DNA of 64,000 nt, taken from Desulfatitalea tepidiphila. GTDB lineage: Bacteria; Desulfobacterota; Desulfobacteria; Desulfobacterales; Desulfosarcinaceae. The notes beneath the pieces were generated by a model, which ran no database searches, was not told where the DNA came from, and saw only the letters and a program-made list of their open reading frames with translations. A program made the position numbers and the translations under genes. The stretch spans positions 2,706,501-2,770,500 of the forward strand of contig NZ_BCAG01000003.1 in the NCBI RefSeq assembly GCF_001293685.1. The letters run 5' to 3'. Shown here in pieces: positions 1 to 9,935 of the stretch. Numbering within the stretch: position 1 is the first letter of the stretch; the number at the start of each line of letters is the position of its first letter.

Positions 1-48
1 ACACTGCGGATATGAGCCGCATGCTCTAACCAGCTGAGCTACATCGCC
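1..48 (-). tRNA. tRNA-Met (CAT anticodon), 3' part cut off by the window edge
   Basis: Read on the minus strand, the sequence begins with a GGCGATG acceptor arm, followed by TA, a D-arm (GCTC...GAGC) and an anticodon arm TGCGG/CCGCA enclosing the loop CTCATAT, which gives anticodon CAT. The variable loop, T-arm and acceptor 3' strand lie outside the window. The D-arm and anticodon stem resemble elongator tRNA-Met; a lysidine-modified tRNA-Ile(CAT) cannot be excluded without the rest of the gene. Confidence 0.85.
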
Positions 49-141
49 ATATGGATTTGCCGCATATCGGTACCGGCATTGCCGAATGACAAGCGGCTCA
101 TATAGCAGCTCGAATCCGGCGAGTCAACTCCAAATGGCCGG

Positions 142-2607
142 TTATTGCGCTTGCACCGAGCTGAGCAATTCGATGGCAAATTCATCCAGTTGCTCGGCAG
201 GCGGCAGCTCCGAAAACACGACCATGAAGGGCAGATTCTGGCCCGGCCGTAGCACCGTGGCGGCGGTTTGCGCCTGGGAAACGGCGGTAAGACGCTGTTT
301 GATCTGTTCTACGGGCAATGTGGCCAATTCCTGATCGTCGAGTTGGATGCCGGCGTAGCTGTACTCGGTTTTCACCAGGACTTTACCCTTGGTGAACAAC
401 TTGCCTTGCAAGCGGATTTTTTCACGATTGGCACTGTAACCGCTGCGCACCTTGCCCGTAATGACGAACAGCCTGCCGGAAACTCCGTTTTCGATGAATT
501 TGCTGTTGATCTCCAGGGTGGAAAGGTTGAGTGTGCCGGCCGGATCCTGCGGCTTGGGCTTGATGTACTCGCTGAGATAGGGAATTTCGATACCCAGTTG
601 GGTCACCGCGTAATAGGCGCCATAACCAATGCCGCCCAGCAAGATCAAAATGAGCAACACAACCAGTGACTTGCTTGTTTTCTTTTTCGGTTTCTTCGGT
701 TTGGCCGGTTTGGCCGGCTTTTCGACCCTTTCCGCTTCTTCGTCAACCAGCGGCACCGCGAGCGCCTCTTCTATTGAGATTTCCTCTGTGCGTTTTTCCG
801 GTTGGATGGTCTTCTTTTCGACGGAGACCGGCTCCTCGGGCTCTTCTTCGACCTCGAATTCCAATTCGATATCACCGGTGTTGATGGTTTCGGATTTCTT
901 CTTGGGCTCTTCCATCAGGCCGCTCAAATCCGAAAGGTCGAGTTCGCTGTCATCCACTTGGACGGCCTGGTCTTTATCAACGGCGCCTTCACCTTCGAGT
1001 TCCAGGTCCAGATCCAGGTCGAGGTCGTCTTTGGTCGTATCATCCTCTTCGATGGATAGATCAAGGCCCAGATCATCGGACACCGCCGCCACTTGCGGTT
1101 TGTCATCCAAGTCGAGATCGAGTTCCAGCTCCTCATCGTCCGCTTCCTGGTCGGCCGTATTCCCCGCAGTGGTGCTTTCCGCGGCGTCGATGGCCGATTC
1201 GATCTCGGTCAGATCGATTTCGCCGCTATCGTCGCCCAGATCCAGATCCAGATCACTTTCAAAGGCCTCGGCCGGCTTGGGTTTCCGGTCCGATATCTGG
1301 TCGCCTTCGAGCATCTGTTCAATATCGGAGAGATCGATTTCATCATCCTCCTCGACCGCCTCATCTGCTTCACTCACCGCAGCCGCTGCAGTCTCCGGCG
1401 TGTCGGTAAACTCCTTGTCGAGTTCAAATTCGAGATCTTCCAGTTCTTCTTCGACCGGCGCTTCCGCAGCAGCTTGGGGCCCGGTGGCATCGTCCAGATC
1501 CAACTCCAGCTCAAGATCTTCGGAAGCGTCCGCTTTCGCAGGCTTGCCTTCGTCGCCGCCCAGAAGCGAATCCAGGTCTGACAAGTCGAGATCGTCACCA
1601 GACGGTTCGCCCGTTTTTTCCGGCTCCAACGCCAGTTCCAATTCCGGTTCCTTGCTTTCTGCGCCCTGCCCGGTTTCCGATTCGAGTGCATCGCCAAAAT
1701 CAATATCCAGATCGAGATCCTGATCTTCGCCTGCCTCCGCCGCAGCGGATACAGGGGTTTCCAAGGCAGGTTCCAACTCATCCAAGGACGGCTCGGAATC
1801 TTCTTCGGCCAGGGTCAATTCGGGCTCTTCGCCGGCCATTTCCTTTTCGGGAGGGAGGTCGCCGAGATCGAAATCGAGGTTCTCCAGGTCCAGATCATCG
1901 CCTGCGCTTCCGGTGGCTTCCACCGTTTCCGTGGCCTGGACTTCTGGCGCCGCATCCTCGATATCCCCTTCCAAATCGAGATCCAGCTGCAGGTCCGATT
2001 CCGGGATGGATTCGCCCGCTTCGGAAGGTGCCTTTGCCGCCTCGAAATCGTCATCGAGTGACAGGGCTTCATCGATTTCGGCAACCGCGGCCGAGGTGTC
2101 ATCCGCTGAGGATGCCAGATCATCATCAAGGCTGAAATCCATGTCCAGGTCTATCTCTTCGCTGGCCTCTGATTCGGCAATTGCCGGCGCAGCTTTCGGT
2201 TCATCATCCAGGGCCAGGGCGGCGTCAAAATCCAACTCGAGATCTGCATCGTCCAACTCGGGCAGGTCATCAACGGCCGGTGCCTCCTCCACATCCAGCT
2301 GCACATCTTCCTGCGGACCGGTATCCTGGAGCGCGTCGCCCTCCAATAGAGAATCGAGCTCGGCCAGATCGATGCCTTCCAGCTCCTGGGCCTCTTCCGG
2401 CGCTTCGGGTGCTGCAGATGGCGCCTCGTCGGACATCATCGTCGGCGCTACGGTGGCCTCCTGAAACGGTTCGACCTCTTCAGGCGCCGGAGGATAGGCT
2501 AAAAACACATGCCGGCACTGCGAGCAACGCACCTTGGATCCCGTGGGCTTCAACAGGGCCTCGTCTAGGCGAAAAGTGGTGTTGCATTCCTGGCAGGTAA
2601 TAAACAT
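142..2607 (-). CDS. zinc-ribbon (MJ0042-type) / DUF3426 membrane protein with a very long acidic linker
   Basis: The 821-residue protein has three parts. Residues 1-40 are an MJ0042-type zinc ribbon with Cys5/Cys8 and Cys28/Cys31. Residues of about 45-640 are an extremely acidic, low-complexity linker with repeated runs such as LDLDLDLELE and conserved islands of the type IDLSDIEQMLEGD. A single membrane helix lies near residues 645-668, preceded by a Lys/Pro-rich segment (KPAKPAKPKKPKKK), and a C-terminal DUF3426-like domain of about 150 residues follows. The zinc ribbon is predicted cytoplasmic and the C-terminal domain periplasmic. The function of this family is not established. The start is supported by AAGGTG four bases upstream of ATG; the gene lies 16 bases after hpt, so the two are probably cotranscribed. 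Confidence 0.85.
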   Translation of the reverse strand: MFITCQECNTTFRLDEALLKPTGSKVRCSQCRHVFLAYPPAPEEVEPFQEATVAPTMMSDEAPSAAPEAPEEAQELEGIDLAELDSLLEGDALQDTGPQEDVQLDVEEAPAVDDLPELDDADLELDFDAALALDDEPKAAPAIAESEASEEIDLDMDFSLDDDLASSADDTSAAVAEIDEALSLDDDFEAAKAPSEAGESIPESDLQLDLDLEGDIEDAAPEVQATETVEATGSAGDDLDLENLDFDLGDLPPEKEMAGEEPELTLAEEDSEPSLDELEPALETPVSAAAEAGEDQDLDLDIDFGDALESETGQGAESKEPELELALEPEKTGEPSGDDLDLSDLDSLLGGDEGKPAKADASEDLELELDLDDATGPQAAAEAPVEEELEDLEFELDKEFTDTPETAAAAVSEADEAVEEDDEIDLSDIEQMLEGDQISDRKPKPAEAFESDLDLDLGDDSGEIDLTEIESAIDAAESTTAGNTADQEADDEELELDLDLDDKPQVAAVSDDLGLDLSIEEDDTTKDDLDLDLDLELEGEGAVDKDQAVQVDDSELDLSDLSGLMEEPKKKSETINTGDIELEFEVEEEPEEPVSVEKKTIQPEKRTEEISIEEALAVPLVDEEAERVEKPAKPAKPKKPKKKTSKSLVVLLILILLGGIGYGAYYAVTQLGIEIPYLSEYIKPKPQDPAGTLNLSTLEINSKFIENGVSGRLFVITGKVRSGYSANREKIRLQGKLFTKGKVLVKTEYSYAGIQLDDQELATLPVEQIKQRLTAVSQAQTAATVLRPGQNLPFMVVFSELPPAEQLDEFAIELLSSVQAQ

Positions 2608-2623
2608 GTCACACCTTCATGAG

Positions 2624-3151
2624 TTAGGCATTAAAATTTAAATGGTAGATCCCCGGCAGATTCCGGTAGGCTTCCCCATAGTCCAGACCATAGCCCACCA
2701 AAAAACCTTCCTTGACCTTGTGGCAAACATAATCGGCTTTGATATCGACCTGTCGGCGTTCGCATTTATCAATCAGGACGCAGGCTTTGACCGAGCGGGG
2801 CTGCCTGCTTTTCAAATGGTCGCGCAGAAAGGCCAGGGTCAATCCCGTATCGAGGATATCTTCAACAATGAGGAGATCTTTGCCTTTGAGATCCGTCTCG
2901 GCATCTTTAAGCAGGTCGATGTGGCCGTTGGAGTGATCCTTGTCTCCATAGCTGGCCAGTCTGATGAAATCCACGGTCATGCGGTCGATATTCAAATGCC
3001 GGATCAGGTCCGCCATGAAAACGAAGGCACCTTTCAGCACCCCGATAACGACCAGATCGGCATTTCTGTAGTCGGAAGAGATTTGTTTCGCTAGTGCGGC
3101 CACCTTTTCGGCGATGCTCTTTTGGTCTAAAACAAGTGTCAATTCCGGCAT
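2624..3151 (-). CDS. hpt: hypoxanthine phosphoribosyltransferase
   Basis: Purine salvage enzyme that transfers the phosphoribosyl group of PRPP to hypoxanthine or guanine, giving IMP or GMP in the cytoplasm. The 175-residue protein has the type I PRTase PRPP-binding loop VEDILDTG at about residues 96-103, an early LKGAFVFMADL segment and a C-terminal YGLDYGEAYRNLPGI segment, all typical of bacterial Hpt, and its length matches the family. The open frame extends 24 codons further upstream, but the MPELT start fits the family length better, although its Shine-Dalgarno sequence is weak. It is probably the first gene of a two-gene unit with the zinc-ribbon protein. Confidence 0.93.
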   Translation of the reverse strand: MPELTLVLDQKSIAEKVAALAKQISSDYRNADLVVIGVLKGAFVFMADLIRHLNIDRMTVDFIRLASYGDKDHSNGHIDLLKDAETDLKGKDLLIVEDILDTGLTLAFLRDHLKSRQPRSVKACVLIDKCERRQVDIKADYVCHKVKEGFLVGYGLDYGEAYRNLPGIYHLNFNA

Positions 3152-3442
3152 GGTCTCTGCTTTTTGTAAAAAGAGGCTTGGGATCGATACCGTTGCGCTT
3201 GAACGCCGGCCATCGAGCGGCAAGTCGCTCCTTATCCACTCCTGTTTCTCAAACCCTTATCGTCATTCTCTTGCGATGGCTTTAGCAGGCTGTTGAAAAA
3301 AGAGCCGTGGCAACGCCCGCCGCGCCGATTTGCGGGTGTCGAAAATCGTGCCCGTCACCTGTTTGCAAACCGATTTACTACCCCGGATAAGGATGCCAAA
3401 AAGCTACATGATGACAGCACTCTTGTCAATAAATTTAATTCC

Positions 3443-4357
3443 TTACAGGCCTGTCTGTGCCAATTGCGCCATCAGCTTCTTCTGCTCGGAGGTGAGTCGG
3501 GAAGGCATATGCATCAGCACTACCACGTAAAGGTCGCCGCGCCCATGCCCCTTCATGTGGGGAAGTCCGTGACCGGCCAATCGCATCTTGGTCTTGTGCC
3601 GGGTTCCAGGCGGGATTTTAAGCGTCAATTCTTTTCCTTCGATGGTGGGAACGGAAATGGAGGTTCCCAACACCGCCTCGGTCAATTTGATTTCCCGATG
3701 AACCACCAGGTCGTATTCCTCCACCGAAAAGGTGGGATCGTCCACGACCACGGATTTGATATAGAGATCACCCGGGGCGCCGCCATAAGGGCTGGTTTCA
3801 CCTTTACCCCCCAGCCGCAGTTTTTTACCGCTGATCATGCCCTTGGGGATTTTGACGTTGATACTCTGCGTGCGGCCCTGATGTTGGAAGGAGACGGTCT
3901 TTTCCGCACCGGCAGCGACTTCCTGAACGGTGAGCGGTAGTTCATACACCAGATCGGATCCCTTGGGTGCGGGTTGCCTGGCCCCTCTGCCGCCGAAAGG
4001 CGACCCGCTGCCGCCGAAGGTGAAACGGAACCCCCCGTCGCCGGTCGAGAATCCCCTGCCGCCGAAGCCGAACTCCTTGAAGATATCGCCGAAATCGAAA
4101 TTGCGGAAAATATCTTCCTGGCTGTACCGCTGCTTGAAATCGGCCGATCCGAACGTGTCGTACTGCTTGCGTTTTTCGTCGTCGCTCAGCACGGCATAAG
4201 CCTCGCTGATTTTTTTAAACTTCTCCTCGGCGGCCGGGTCTCCCTTGGCGTGGTCGGGATGGTATTTCATCGCCAACTTGCGATAGGCCTTTTTGATGTC
4301 CGCGCTGCTCGCATTTTTGTCGACGCCGAGAGTCTTGTAGTAATCGTTTTCCGCCAT
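3443..4357 (-). CDS. cbpA: J-domain co-chaperone of the CbpA/DnaJ class II type
   Basis: A 304-residue DnaJ-family protein. Residues 5-70 form the J-domain with the HPD motif at 33-35, which stimulates DnaK ATPase activity. A Gly/Phe-rich stretch (about 85-125) follows, then two beta-barrel C-terminal substrate-binding domains ([14 protein letters not shown] and [15 protein letters not shown] regions). The CxxCxGxG zinc-finger repeats of DnaJ itself are absent, so this is a class II J-protein such as CbpA, not DnaJ. It appears to be a single-gene unit: about 290 bases separate its stop from the hpt start, and 208 bases without a gene lie upstream. AAGAGG precedes the ATG. The CbpA name is by architecture; nucleoid binding is not shown by the sequence. 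Confidence 0.88.
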   Translation of the reverse strand: MAENDYYKTLGVDKNASSADIKKAYRKLAMKYHPDHAKGDPAAEEKFKKISEAYAVLSDDEKRKQYDTFGSADFKQRYSQEDIFRNFDFGDIFKEFGFGGRGFSTGDGGFRFTFGGSGSPFGGRGARQPAPKGSDLVYELPLTVQEVAAGAEKTVSFQHQGRTQSINVKIPKGMISGKKLRLGGKGETSPYGGAPGDLYIKSVVVDDPTFSVEEYDLVVHREIKLTEAVLGTSISVPTIEGKELTLKIPPGTRHKTKMRLAGHGLPHMKGHGRGDLYVVVLMHMPSRLTSEQKKLMAQLAQTGL

Positions 4358-4565
4358 TTGCCTCTTACTCCATTTCTTGTCGCGATGATGCCTGGATATA
4401 TCTAAATATTGGAAAGCATGTAAAATTCACACGAAAAGATAAGAAGTTTCACCGCCTGCGTCAAGGCATCCATTACCACCACAAGCAATAAGCCCGTCCC
4501 CCGACAGCCCCCCTGAATTCAACAAACTCAATAAACTCGGCAAGCTGTTCGGCCAAACGGCGACG

Positions 4566-5363
4566 CTACCGCTTTTTCAAGCGGTCCAACCGGAGACGCT
4601 GGCGCTCGTCGAACAGGCGCCGGGCGCCGAGGCCGATGGCCACGAGGGTGCCTAAACCGGTTCCGCCGGATATCAAAAACATAATCAAAATCTGATACTT
4701 AACCGCTTCCATGGGCGGATTGCCGCCCAATATCTGGCCGGTCATCATGCCCGGCAGGCTGACGAGACCGGCGGCCATCATGGAATTGATGATCGGAATC
4801 AAGCCGCTGCGGACGCTCTCCCGGCGGGGCACTTCGATCGCCCGGCGCCAGCTCTGTCCCAGCATCAGGCGCCCTTCGATCAGAGTCCGCTGGTCCCAGG
4901 CGGATGAAGTCAGACGATCCATTCCCAGGGCGATGCCGTTCATGGTGTTGCCCAACAACATGCCGAGCAGCGGAATGGCGTATTGGGGCTCGTACCAGGG
5001 TTGGGGCCGAATGAGAACTCCCAAGGCCAGGATGGTGACCGCGAACGATGAAATAAACATGGAGAGCGTGCCCAGGCCGAAACCCCAGAGGCCGGCAAAG
5101 CGTCTTTTCTGGCGCCCGAGCACCTCGCGGCCGGCGGCCAGCAGCATCACGCAGGCCACCAGCGCGATCCAGCCCAGATGCACGTGGGTAAATAGCGTTT
5201 TAAGGACGAACCCGACCAGCATCAATTGGATGGTCATGCGTATGGCGGCCACGGCCAGCTGGCCCTCCAGTTGCAGACGCATGATCCGGGAGAGGATGGC
5301 CAAAAGCACCACCAGCCCGGCAGCCAGGCTCAAATCGAGCGGAGAAAGCGCGATGATGGTCAT
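4566..5363 (-). CDS. fetB: FetB/UPF0014 family ABC transporter permease
   Basis: A 265-residue polytopic inner-membrane protein of the UPF0014 (YbbM/FetB) family, the permease half of an ABC exporter that in E. coli is linked to iron homeostasis. About seven hydrophobic segments are visible. Family-like conserved segments include LLGMLLGNTMNGIALGMDR and LPGMMTGQILGGNPP near the C-terminal half. A GGGAGA Shine-Dalgarno supports the ATG at 5363 over an upstream start that would add 38 low-quality residues overlapping the preceding gene. It follows the ATPase gene by 19 bases, so the two probably form one operon. The actual substrate is not known here. Confidence 0.87.
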   Translation of the reverse strand: MTIIALSPLDLSLAAGLVVLLAILSRIMRLQLEGQLAVAAIRMTIQLMLVGFVLKTLFTHVHLGWIALVACVMLLAAGREVLGRQKRRFAGLWGFGLGTLSMFISSFAVTILALGVLIRPQPWYEPQYAIPLLGMLLGNTMNGIALGMDRLTSSAWDQRTLIEGRLMLGQSWRRAIEVPRRESVRSGLIPIINSMMAAGLVSLPGMMTGQILGGNPPMEAVKYQILIMFLISGGTGLGTLVAIGLGARRLFDERQRLRLDRLKKR

Positions 5364-5382
5364 GGTATCTCCCGTGGACGAA

Positions 5383-6000
5383 TCACGCCGGGATCCGTCC
5401 GGCGTCGAAGATTGCCAACCTGCCGTTGCCCAGGGTATAGATGGGGTCGCACCAGCGGCGCAACTGCTCCAGGTCATGGCTCACCCAGACGATCACCGGT
5501 CGGTGCTGCCGCCGGTATTCGTCGATCAACGTTTCCGCCCGTTCGGTGTTGGTTTTGTCCAGATTGGCGGTCGGCTCGTCGAGGAGGAGCACGCGGGGCT
5601 GGTTCACCAGAACCCGCAGCAAGGCCAGGCGCTGGCGCTCGCCGCTGGACAGATGGGACACCTGCCAGGTCATGACGCCACTGTCGAATCCCAGCTGTTC
5701 CAAACCATATGGCGGCCAGTGTTCGAAATGTTCGCCCACCGTATCGTACCACCAGGCCGCCTCGGCCGGCAGCAGGGCGACCTTGAATCGCCATTGGGGC
5801 GCCGGGATCTGATCGGCCGCGACATCATCGAGCCACATCCGCCCCCCATGGGGGTCCAGATCGGCCATGGCCCTGAGCAGCAGCGACTTACCGGTACCCG
5901 ATGGCCCTGTAATGCCTGCGGCTTGACCGGATGAAAGAGTCAAATCCAGATGATTCAACGATCGGCAACCCAGCGCTTCCAGCCGCAACCCGTCGCTCAT
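5383..6000 (-). CDS. fetA: FetA-like ABC transporter ATP-binding protein
   Basis: A 205-residue ABC ATPase, the cognate nucleotide-binding subunit of the downstream UPF0014 permease. The Walker A motif GPSGTGKS is at residues 32-39, the signature is LSSGERQRLALLR and the Walker B/D-loop region is VLLLDEPTANLD. The length is close to E. coli FetA (YbbL). The ATG lies three bases after the mnmG stop codon, so mnmG-fetA-fetB is probably one transcription unit, an unusual association of a tRNA-modification gene with an exporter. The family assignment rests mainly on the partner permease, because the ATPase motifs are generic. Confidence 0.86.
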   Translation of the reverse strand: MSDGLRLEALGCRSLNHLDLTLSSGQAAGITGPSGTGKSLLLRAMADLDPHGGRMWLDDVAADQIPAPQWRFKVALLPAEAAWWYDTVGEHFEHWPPYGLEQLGFDSGVMTWQVSHLSSGERQRLALLRVLVNQPRVLLLDEPTANLDKTNTERAETLIDEYRRQHRPVIVWVSHDLEQLRRWCDPIYTLGNGRLAIFDAGRIPA

Positions 6001-6003
6001 CGG

Positions 6004-7878
6004 TCAACTCTTTTCGCCGGCACGCAGGGCCACCATCAGCACAGATATGGCGGCCGGCGTGATGCCCGATATGCGGGAGGCCTGGCCCAATGATATGGGG
6101 CGGATCGTGGAGAGCTTCTCTTTGAGTTCGTTGGACAACCCGTGGACTCGATCATAATCGAAATCGTCGGGCAGCCGGATCTGTTCGAGGTGCTTGAAAC
6201 GTTCGATCTCGCTCAGCTGCCGCCGGATATAGCCCTCATATTTGATTTCGATTTCAACCTGGCGGGCCACCCGCTCGTCAAGGGGTTTCGGCGGCGGTGC
6301 CAGCTGCCGCACGATATCGTAATTCACTTCGGCACGCTTGAGCAGTTGATCGAGATGGATGCCGCTGGTGATGGCGTTGGAGCCTCTGGCGTCGAGATAC
6401 TGATTCACTTGGGGCAAAGGCTTGACCACCGTCGTGCGCAACCGCCCCATCTCCGCGTCGATCTCCCTTTTTCGTTCCACGGCCGCCTGGGCCGCATCAT
6501 CGGCGATCAGGCCCAGTTCGTGCCCGATGGCCATCAACCGCAGGTCGGCATTGTCCTCACGCAGCATCAGTCGGTATTCGGCACGTGACGTGAACATACG
6601 GTAAGGTTCCCGGGTGCCGCGTGTGACCAGGTCGTCAATCATCACACCCACATAGGCCTTGGACCGGTCCAGGAGAAAGGGGGGCCTGCCCTGGATGCGA
6701 CAGGCGGCATTGATGCCGGCCCATAATCCCTGCGCCGCAGCTTCTTCGTACCCGCTGGTGCCATTGATCTGGCCGGCAAGATAAAGCCCGGCCACCGGCT
6801 TGGTCTCCAGGGTCGGCTTGAGCTGAATGGGATCGACGTAATCATACTCGATGGCATAGGCGGGCCGCATGATCTCGGCCGCTTCCAACCCCTCCACCGA
6901 TCGCACGACGCGCAATTGGATGTCGAGGGGCAGGCTGTTGCCCAGGCCGCTGGCGTAAATCTCCTGGGTGTCGAGTCCTTCGGGTTCGAGAATGACCTGG
7001 TGGCTCTCCTTGTCGCTGAAACGCACCACCTTGTCCTCGAACGAGGGGCAGTAACGGGCCGGCGTGCCCTTGATCACCCCGCCGTAAAGGGCCGACAAGT
7101 GCAGGTGGTCGCGCACGATTTGATGGACCCGGGGGTTGGTGCGCCCGATATAGCTGGGCACTTGGGGTAGATGGATGCCCTGGCTGAATAAAGAAAAGGG
7201 TCGCGGCTCCCCCTCCAGTTCCTGGGCGTCGAATCTGGAAAAGTCGATGCTGTCGCGGTGCAGCCGCGGCGGCGTGCCGGTCTTCATGCGGCCGAGGCGC
7301 AGGCCGACGGCGGCCAGACTTTGCGCCAGACCATAGGCCGCAAACTCGCCCGCGCGCCCGGCCTTGACCGCGGTAAAGCCGATATGCACCAGGCCGCTGA
7401 GAAAGGTGCCGGTGGCCAGAACCACGGCATCGGCCTGAAAGCCGTAGCCGGTGTGATCCTCGACGCCCACCACGCGCCCGTTTTCCATGACCAGCCGCTC
7501 GACCAGGGCTTGCTTGAGGTTCAGGCGGGGTTGGCGCTCCAGGACGGCTTTCATGGCCACATGGTACCGCTGCTTGTCGTTCTGGGTGCGGGACGACTGC
7601 ACGGCCGGACCTTTTTTGGTATTCAACAGCTTGTACTGAATGGCCGATTGGTCTGTAATCTTGGCCATCTCGCCGCCCAGGGCATCGATCTCCCTGACCA
7701 GCTGGCCCTTGGCCATGCCACCGATACTGGGGCTGCAAGGCATGGCCGCAATCTTGTCCAGGTCGATGGCCAGGAGCAGCACGCTGCATCCCATGCGGGC
7801 CGCGGCCAGGGCTGCCTCGCAGCCGGCATGACCTGCGCCGACCACGATCAGATCATAATCCTTTGGATAGGTCGCCAT
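6004..7878 (-). CDS. mnmG: tRNA uridine-5-carboxymethylaminomethyl modification enzyme MnmG
   Basis: A 624-residue FAD enzyme that, with MnmE, installs the (carboxymethyl)aminomethyl group on wobble U34 of several tRNAs. The N-terminal dinucleotide motif is [11 protein letters not shown] and the family signature around residue 50 is [19 protein letters not shown]. Other hallmarks are GTPPRLH, the [20 protein letters not shown] segment and a C-terminal helical domain ([14 protein letters not shown]). Length and motifs are fully typical of MnmG. The start MATYPKDYD directly precedes the FAD-binding strand. It is followed within three bases by the fetA-like gene. No mnmE is present in the window. 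Confidence 0.96.
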   Translation of the reverse strand: MATYPKDYDLIVVGAGHAGCEAALAAARMGCSVLLLAIDLDKIAAMPCSPSIGGMAKGQLVREIDALGGEMAKITDQSAIQYKLLNTKKGPAVQSSRTQNDKQRYHVAMKAVLERQPRLNLKQALVERLVMENGRVVGVEDHTGYGFQADAVVLATGTFLSGLVHIGFTAVKAGRAGEFAAYGLAQSLAAVGLRLGRMKTGTPPRLHRDSIDFSRFDAQELEGEPRPFSLFSQGIHLPQVPSYIGRTNPRVHQIVRDHLHLSALYGGVIKGTPARYCPSFEDKVVRFSDKESHQVILEPEGLDTQEIYASGLGNSLPLDIQLRVVRSVEGLEAAEIMRPAYAIEYDYVDPIQLKPTLETKPVAGLYLAGQINGTSGYEEAAAQGLWAGINAACRIQGRPPFLLDRSKAYVGVMIDDLVTRGTREPYRMFTSRAEYRLMLREDNADLRLMAIGHELGLIADDAAQAAVERKREIDAEMGRLRTTVVKPLPQVNQYLDARGSNAITSGIHLDQLLKRAEVNYDIVRQLAPPPKPLDERVARQVEIEIKYEGYIRRQLSEIERFKHLEQIRLPDDFDYDRVHGLSNELKEKLSTIRPISLGQASRISGITPAAISVLMVALRAGEKS

Positions 7879-7994
7879 GTTGGATAGTACACCTGCGTTT
7901 CACATCAATGGCAGGCTTATATAACGATTTCGGCGGAAAGTCGAGGCGGCCGATGGCGTACGCGCCATTCCCGTTAACCCACTGAATCCGCAAT

Positions 7995-9251
7995 CTATTC
8001 TTTGGCGCCGACCCCCTTTGGCAAGACCAGGTTCAACACCACCCCGACGATGCCGGCCAGGCCGATCCCCTTGAGACTGAACTCTCCGACATCGAAGGCC
8101 ATGCCGCCCATGCCGAAGACCAGGATCAGAGCGATGATCGACAGGTTGCGGGGTTCGGTCAGGTCGTCGCCGGCCTTGACCAGGGAGTTGAGCCCGACCA
8201 CGGTGATGGCGCCGAACAGGAGGAGCATGATACCCCCCATGACCGGCACGGGAATCGTTTGCAGAATGGCGCCGATTTTACCAATGAAGGCCAGCACGAT
8301 GGCAAAGAGTGCGGCCCAGGTCATGATGGCCGGGTTGTACATGCGGGTCAGGGTCACCGCGCCGGTGACTTCAGAATAGGTGGTGTTGGGGGGGCCCCCG
8401 AGAAAAGAGGCCAGGGAGGTGGCCAGGCCGTCTCCCATCATGGTCCGGTGGATTCCCGGCTCCTTGAGGTAGTCTTTTCCGGTGACATGGCCGATGGCCA
8501 GGATATCGCCGAAGTGCTCGATGGCTGGCGCTATGGCCACGGGCACGATGAACAGCACGGCTTGCAGATTCCATTCGGGCAGCACAAAGGCCGGCACGGC
8601 AAACCAGGCCGCCTCGAAAATGGGCGCAAAGTCCACCATCCCCATGGGAATGGAGACACCATAACCCACCCCGATCCCGATGAGAATCGGTATCAAGCGG
8701 AACATGCCCCTGGCGAGCAGGCTGACCAGAATGGTGGTTAGCAAGGTCACCATGGAGACGATCAGTGCCTTTGCCTGGGGAACGAGAATGACGGCCCCGT
8801 CTCCGGTCTTGCCGAGTGCCATGAAAACCGCCACCGGCGCCAGGATCAATCCAATCACCATGATGACCGGACCGACGACCACCGGTGGCAGGAGGCGCTG
8901 CAAAAAGCCGCTGCCGAACAATTTGATACCGATGCTGAGCAGCACGTAAAGCAGACCGGCGGCCGCCAGTCCGCACAGGGTTCCCGGAATACCCCAGGTT
9001 TTTACCCCGTAGATGATGGGGGCAATGAACGCAAAGGAGGAGGCCAGAAAAATAGGCACCATGCGCTTGGTCAGCGACTGGAACAACAAGGTGCCGCCGC
9101 CGGCCGTAAATAGGGCCACGTTGGGGTCCAACCCGGTGAGCAGGGGTACCAGCACCAGCGCACCGAACGCCACGAAAAGCATCTGGGCGCCGACCAGGCT
9201 GTCTCGCATTCTGAAGTCATACGCAGTGGAAGTATTTGGGTTTCGCGACAT
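7995..9251 (-). CDS. uraA: uracil permease, NCS2 family
   Basis: A 418-residue polytopic membrane protein of the NCS2 nucleobase:cation symporter family, expected to import uracil. It has around 12-14 hydrophobic segments and the family-characteristic segments PAIEHFGDILAIGHVTGKD and FLGGPPNTTYSEVTGAVTLT, including the acidic residue in transmembrane segment 8 used for substrate binding. An AGGAG Shine-Dalgarno lies upstream of the ATG. It is downstream of upp with a gap of 42 bases, so import and the first salvage step appear to be co-expressed, a very common arrangement. Confidence 0.92.
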   Translation of the reverse strand: MSRNPNTSTAYDFRMRDSLVGAQMLFVAFGALVLVPLLTGLDPNVALFTAGGGTLLFQSLTKRMVPIFLASSFAFIAPIIYGVKTWGIPGTLCGLAAAGLLYVLLSIGIKLFGSGFLQRLLPPVVVGPVIMVIGLILAPVAVFMALGKTGDGAVILVPQAKALIVSMVTLLTTILVSLLARGMFRLIPILIGIGVGYGVSIPMGMVDFAPIFEAAWFAVPAFVLPEWNLQAVLFIVPVAIAPAIEHFGDILAIGHVTGKDYLKEPGIHRTMMGDGLATSLASFLGGPPNTTYSEVTGAVTLTRMYNPAIMTWAALFAIVLAFIGKIGAILQTIPVPVMGGIMLLLFGAITVVGLNSLVKAGDDLTEPRNLSIIALILVFGMGGMAFDVGEFSLKGIGLAGIVGVVLNLVLPKGVGAKE

Positions 9252-9293
9252 GCCATCTCCTGATCCGGCCGCACCGGAAGTTTATGTGTGACC

Positions 9294-9920
9294 CTACTTG
9301 GTGCCGAAAATCTTGTCGCCGGCATCGCCCAGTCCGGGCAGAATGTATCCGATGTCGTTGAGGTGCTCGTCGATGGCAGCCACGAAAATCTCCACATCCG
9401 GATGGCGCTTTTCCAAATTTCGCAGGCCCTCGGGCGCCGCCACAAGGAAAATCCCCCTGATCATCCGGCAGCCCGCGGCCTTGATCTGGTCGATGGTGGC
9501 GATCAGCGTTCCGCCCGTGGCCAACATGGGGTCCAGAATCAGGGCGATGCGCTCCTCCATGTTGCTGGTCATCTTCACATAGTACTTCACCGGCTCCAGG
9601 GTCTTCTCGTTGCGGTAAAGGCCGATGACGCTCACCCTGGCGGAAGGGATCATGTTCAACACGCCGTTCATCATCCCGAGCCCGGCCCTTAAGATGGGAA
9701 CGACCGTAATCTTCTTTCCCTTGATCCTCTCGACTTGAATCGGGCCGGCCCATCCCTGGATCGTCGTGGGCTCGGTGGGCAGATCCTTGGTGGCTTCGTA
9801 GGTCAGCAGCGTGGCGACTTCAGACGCCAGGTCACGAAAATCCTTGGTCGTCACATCGTTGACCCGCATCAATCCCAACTTGTGTCGAATCAGTGGGTGT
9901 TGCACCAGTTTGACAGGCAA
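9294..9920 (-). CDS. upp: uracil phosphoribosyltransferase
   Basis: Converts uracil and PRPP to UMP. The sequence carries the family segments [14 protein letters not shown], the PRPP-binding motif [11 protein letters not shown] and the uracil-binding C-terminal segment [19 protein letters not shown] place the start at a TTG at 9920 ([16 protein letters not shown]), because it has AAAGGAG at ideal spacing and gives the usual length of 208 residues. A longer open frame to 10013 would add about 31 residues that run through an inverted repeat and is rejected. It is the first gene of an upp-uraA unit. Confidence 0.94.
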   Translation of the reverse strand: MPVKLVQHPLIRHKLGLMRVNDVTTKDFRDLASEVATLLTYEATKDLPTEPTTIQGWAGPIQVERIKGKKITVVPILRAGLGMMNGVLNMIPSARVSVIGLYRNEKTLEPVKYYVKMTSNMEERIALILDPMLATGGTLIATIDQIKAAGCRMIRGIFLVAAPEGLRNLEKRHPDVEIFVAAIDEHLNDIGYILPGLGDAGDKIFGTK

Positions 9921-9935
9921 GGCGATCTCCTTTGC

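Noticed and set aside
3285-3310. Possible insertion-sequence remnant beginning AGCAGGCTGTTGAAAAA
   Set aside because: It looks like sequence seen near mobile-element ends, but there is no inverted repeat, target duplication or transposase fragment.
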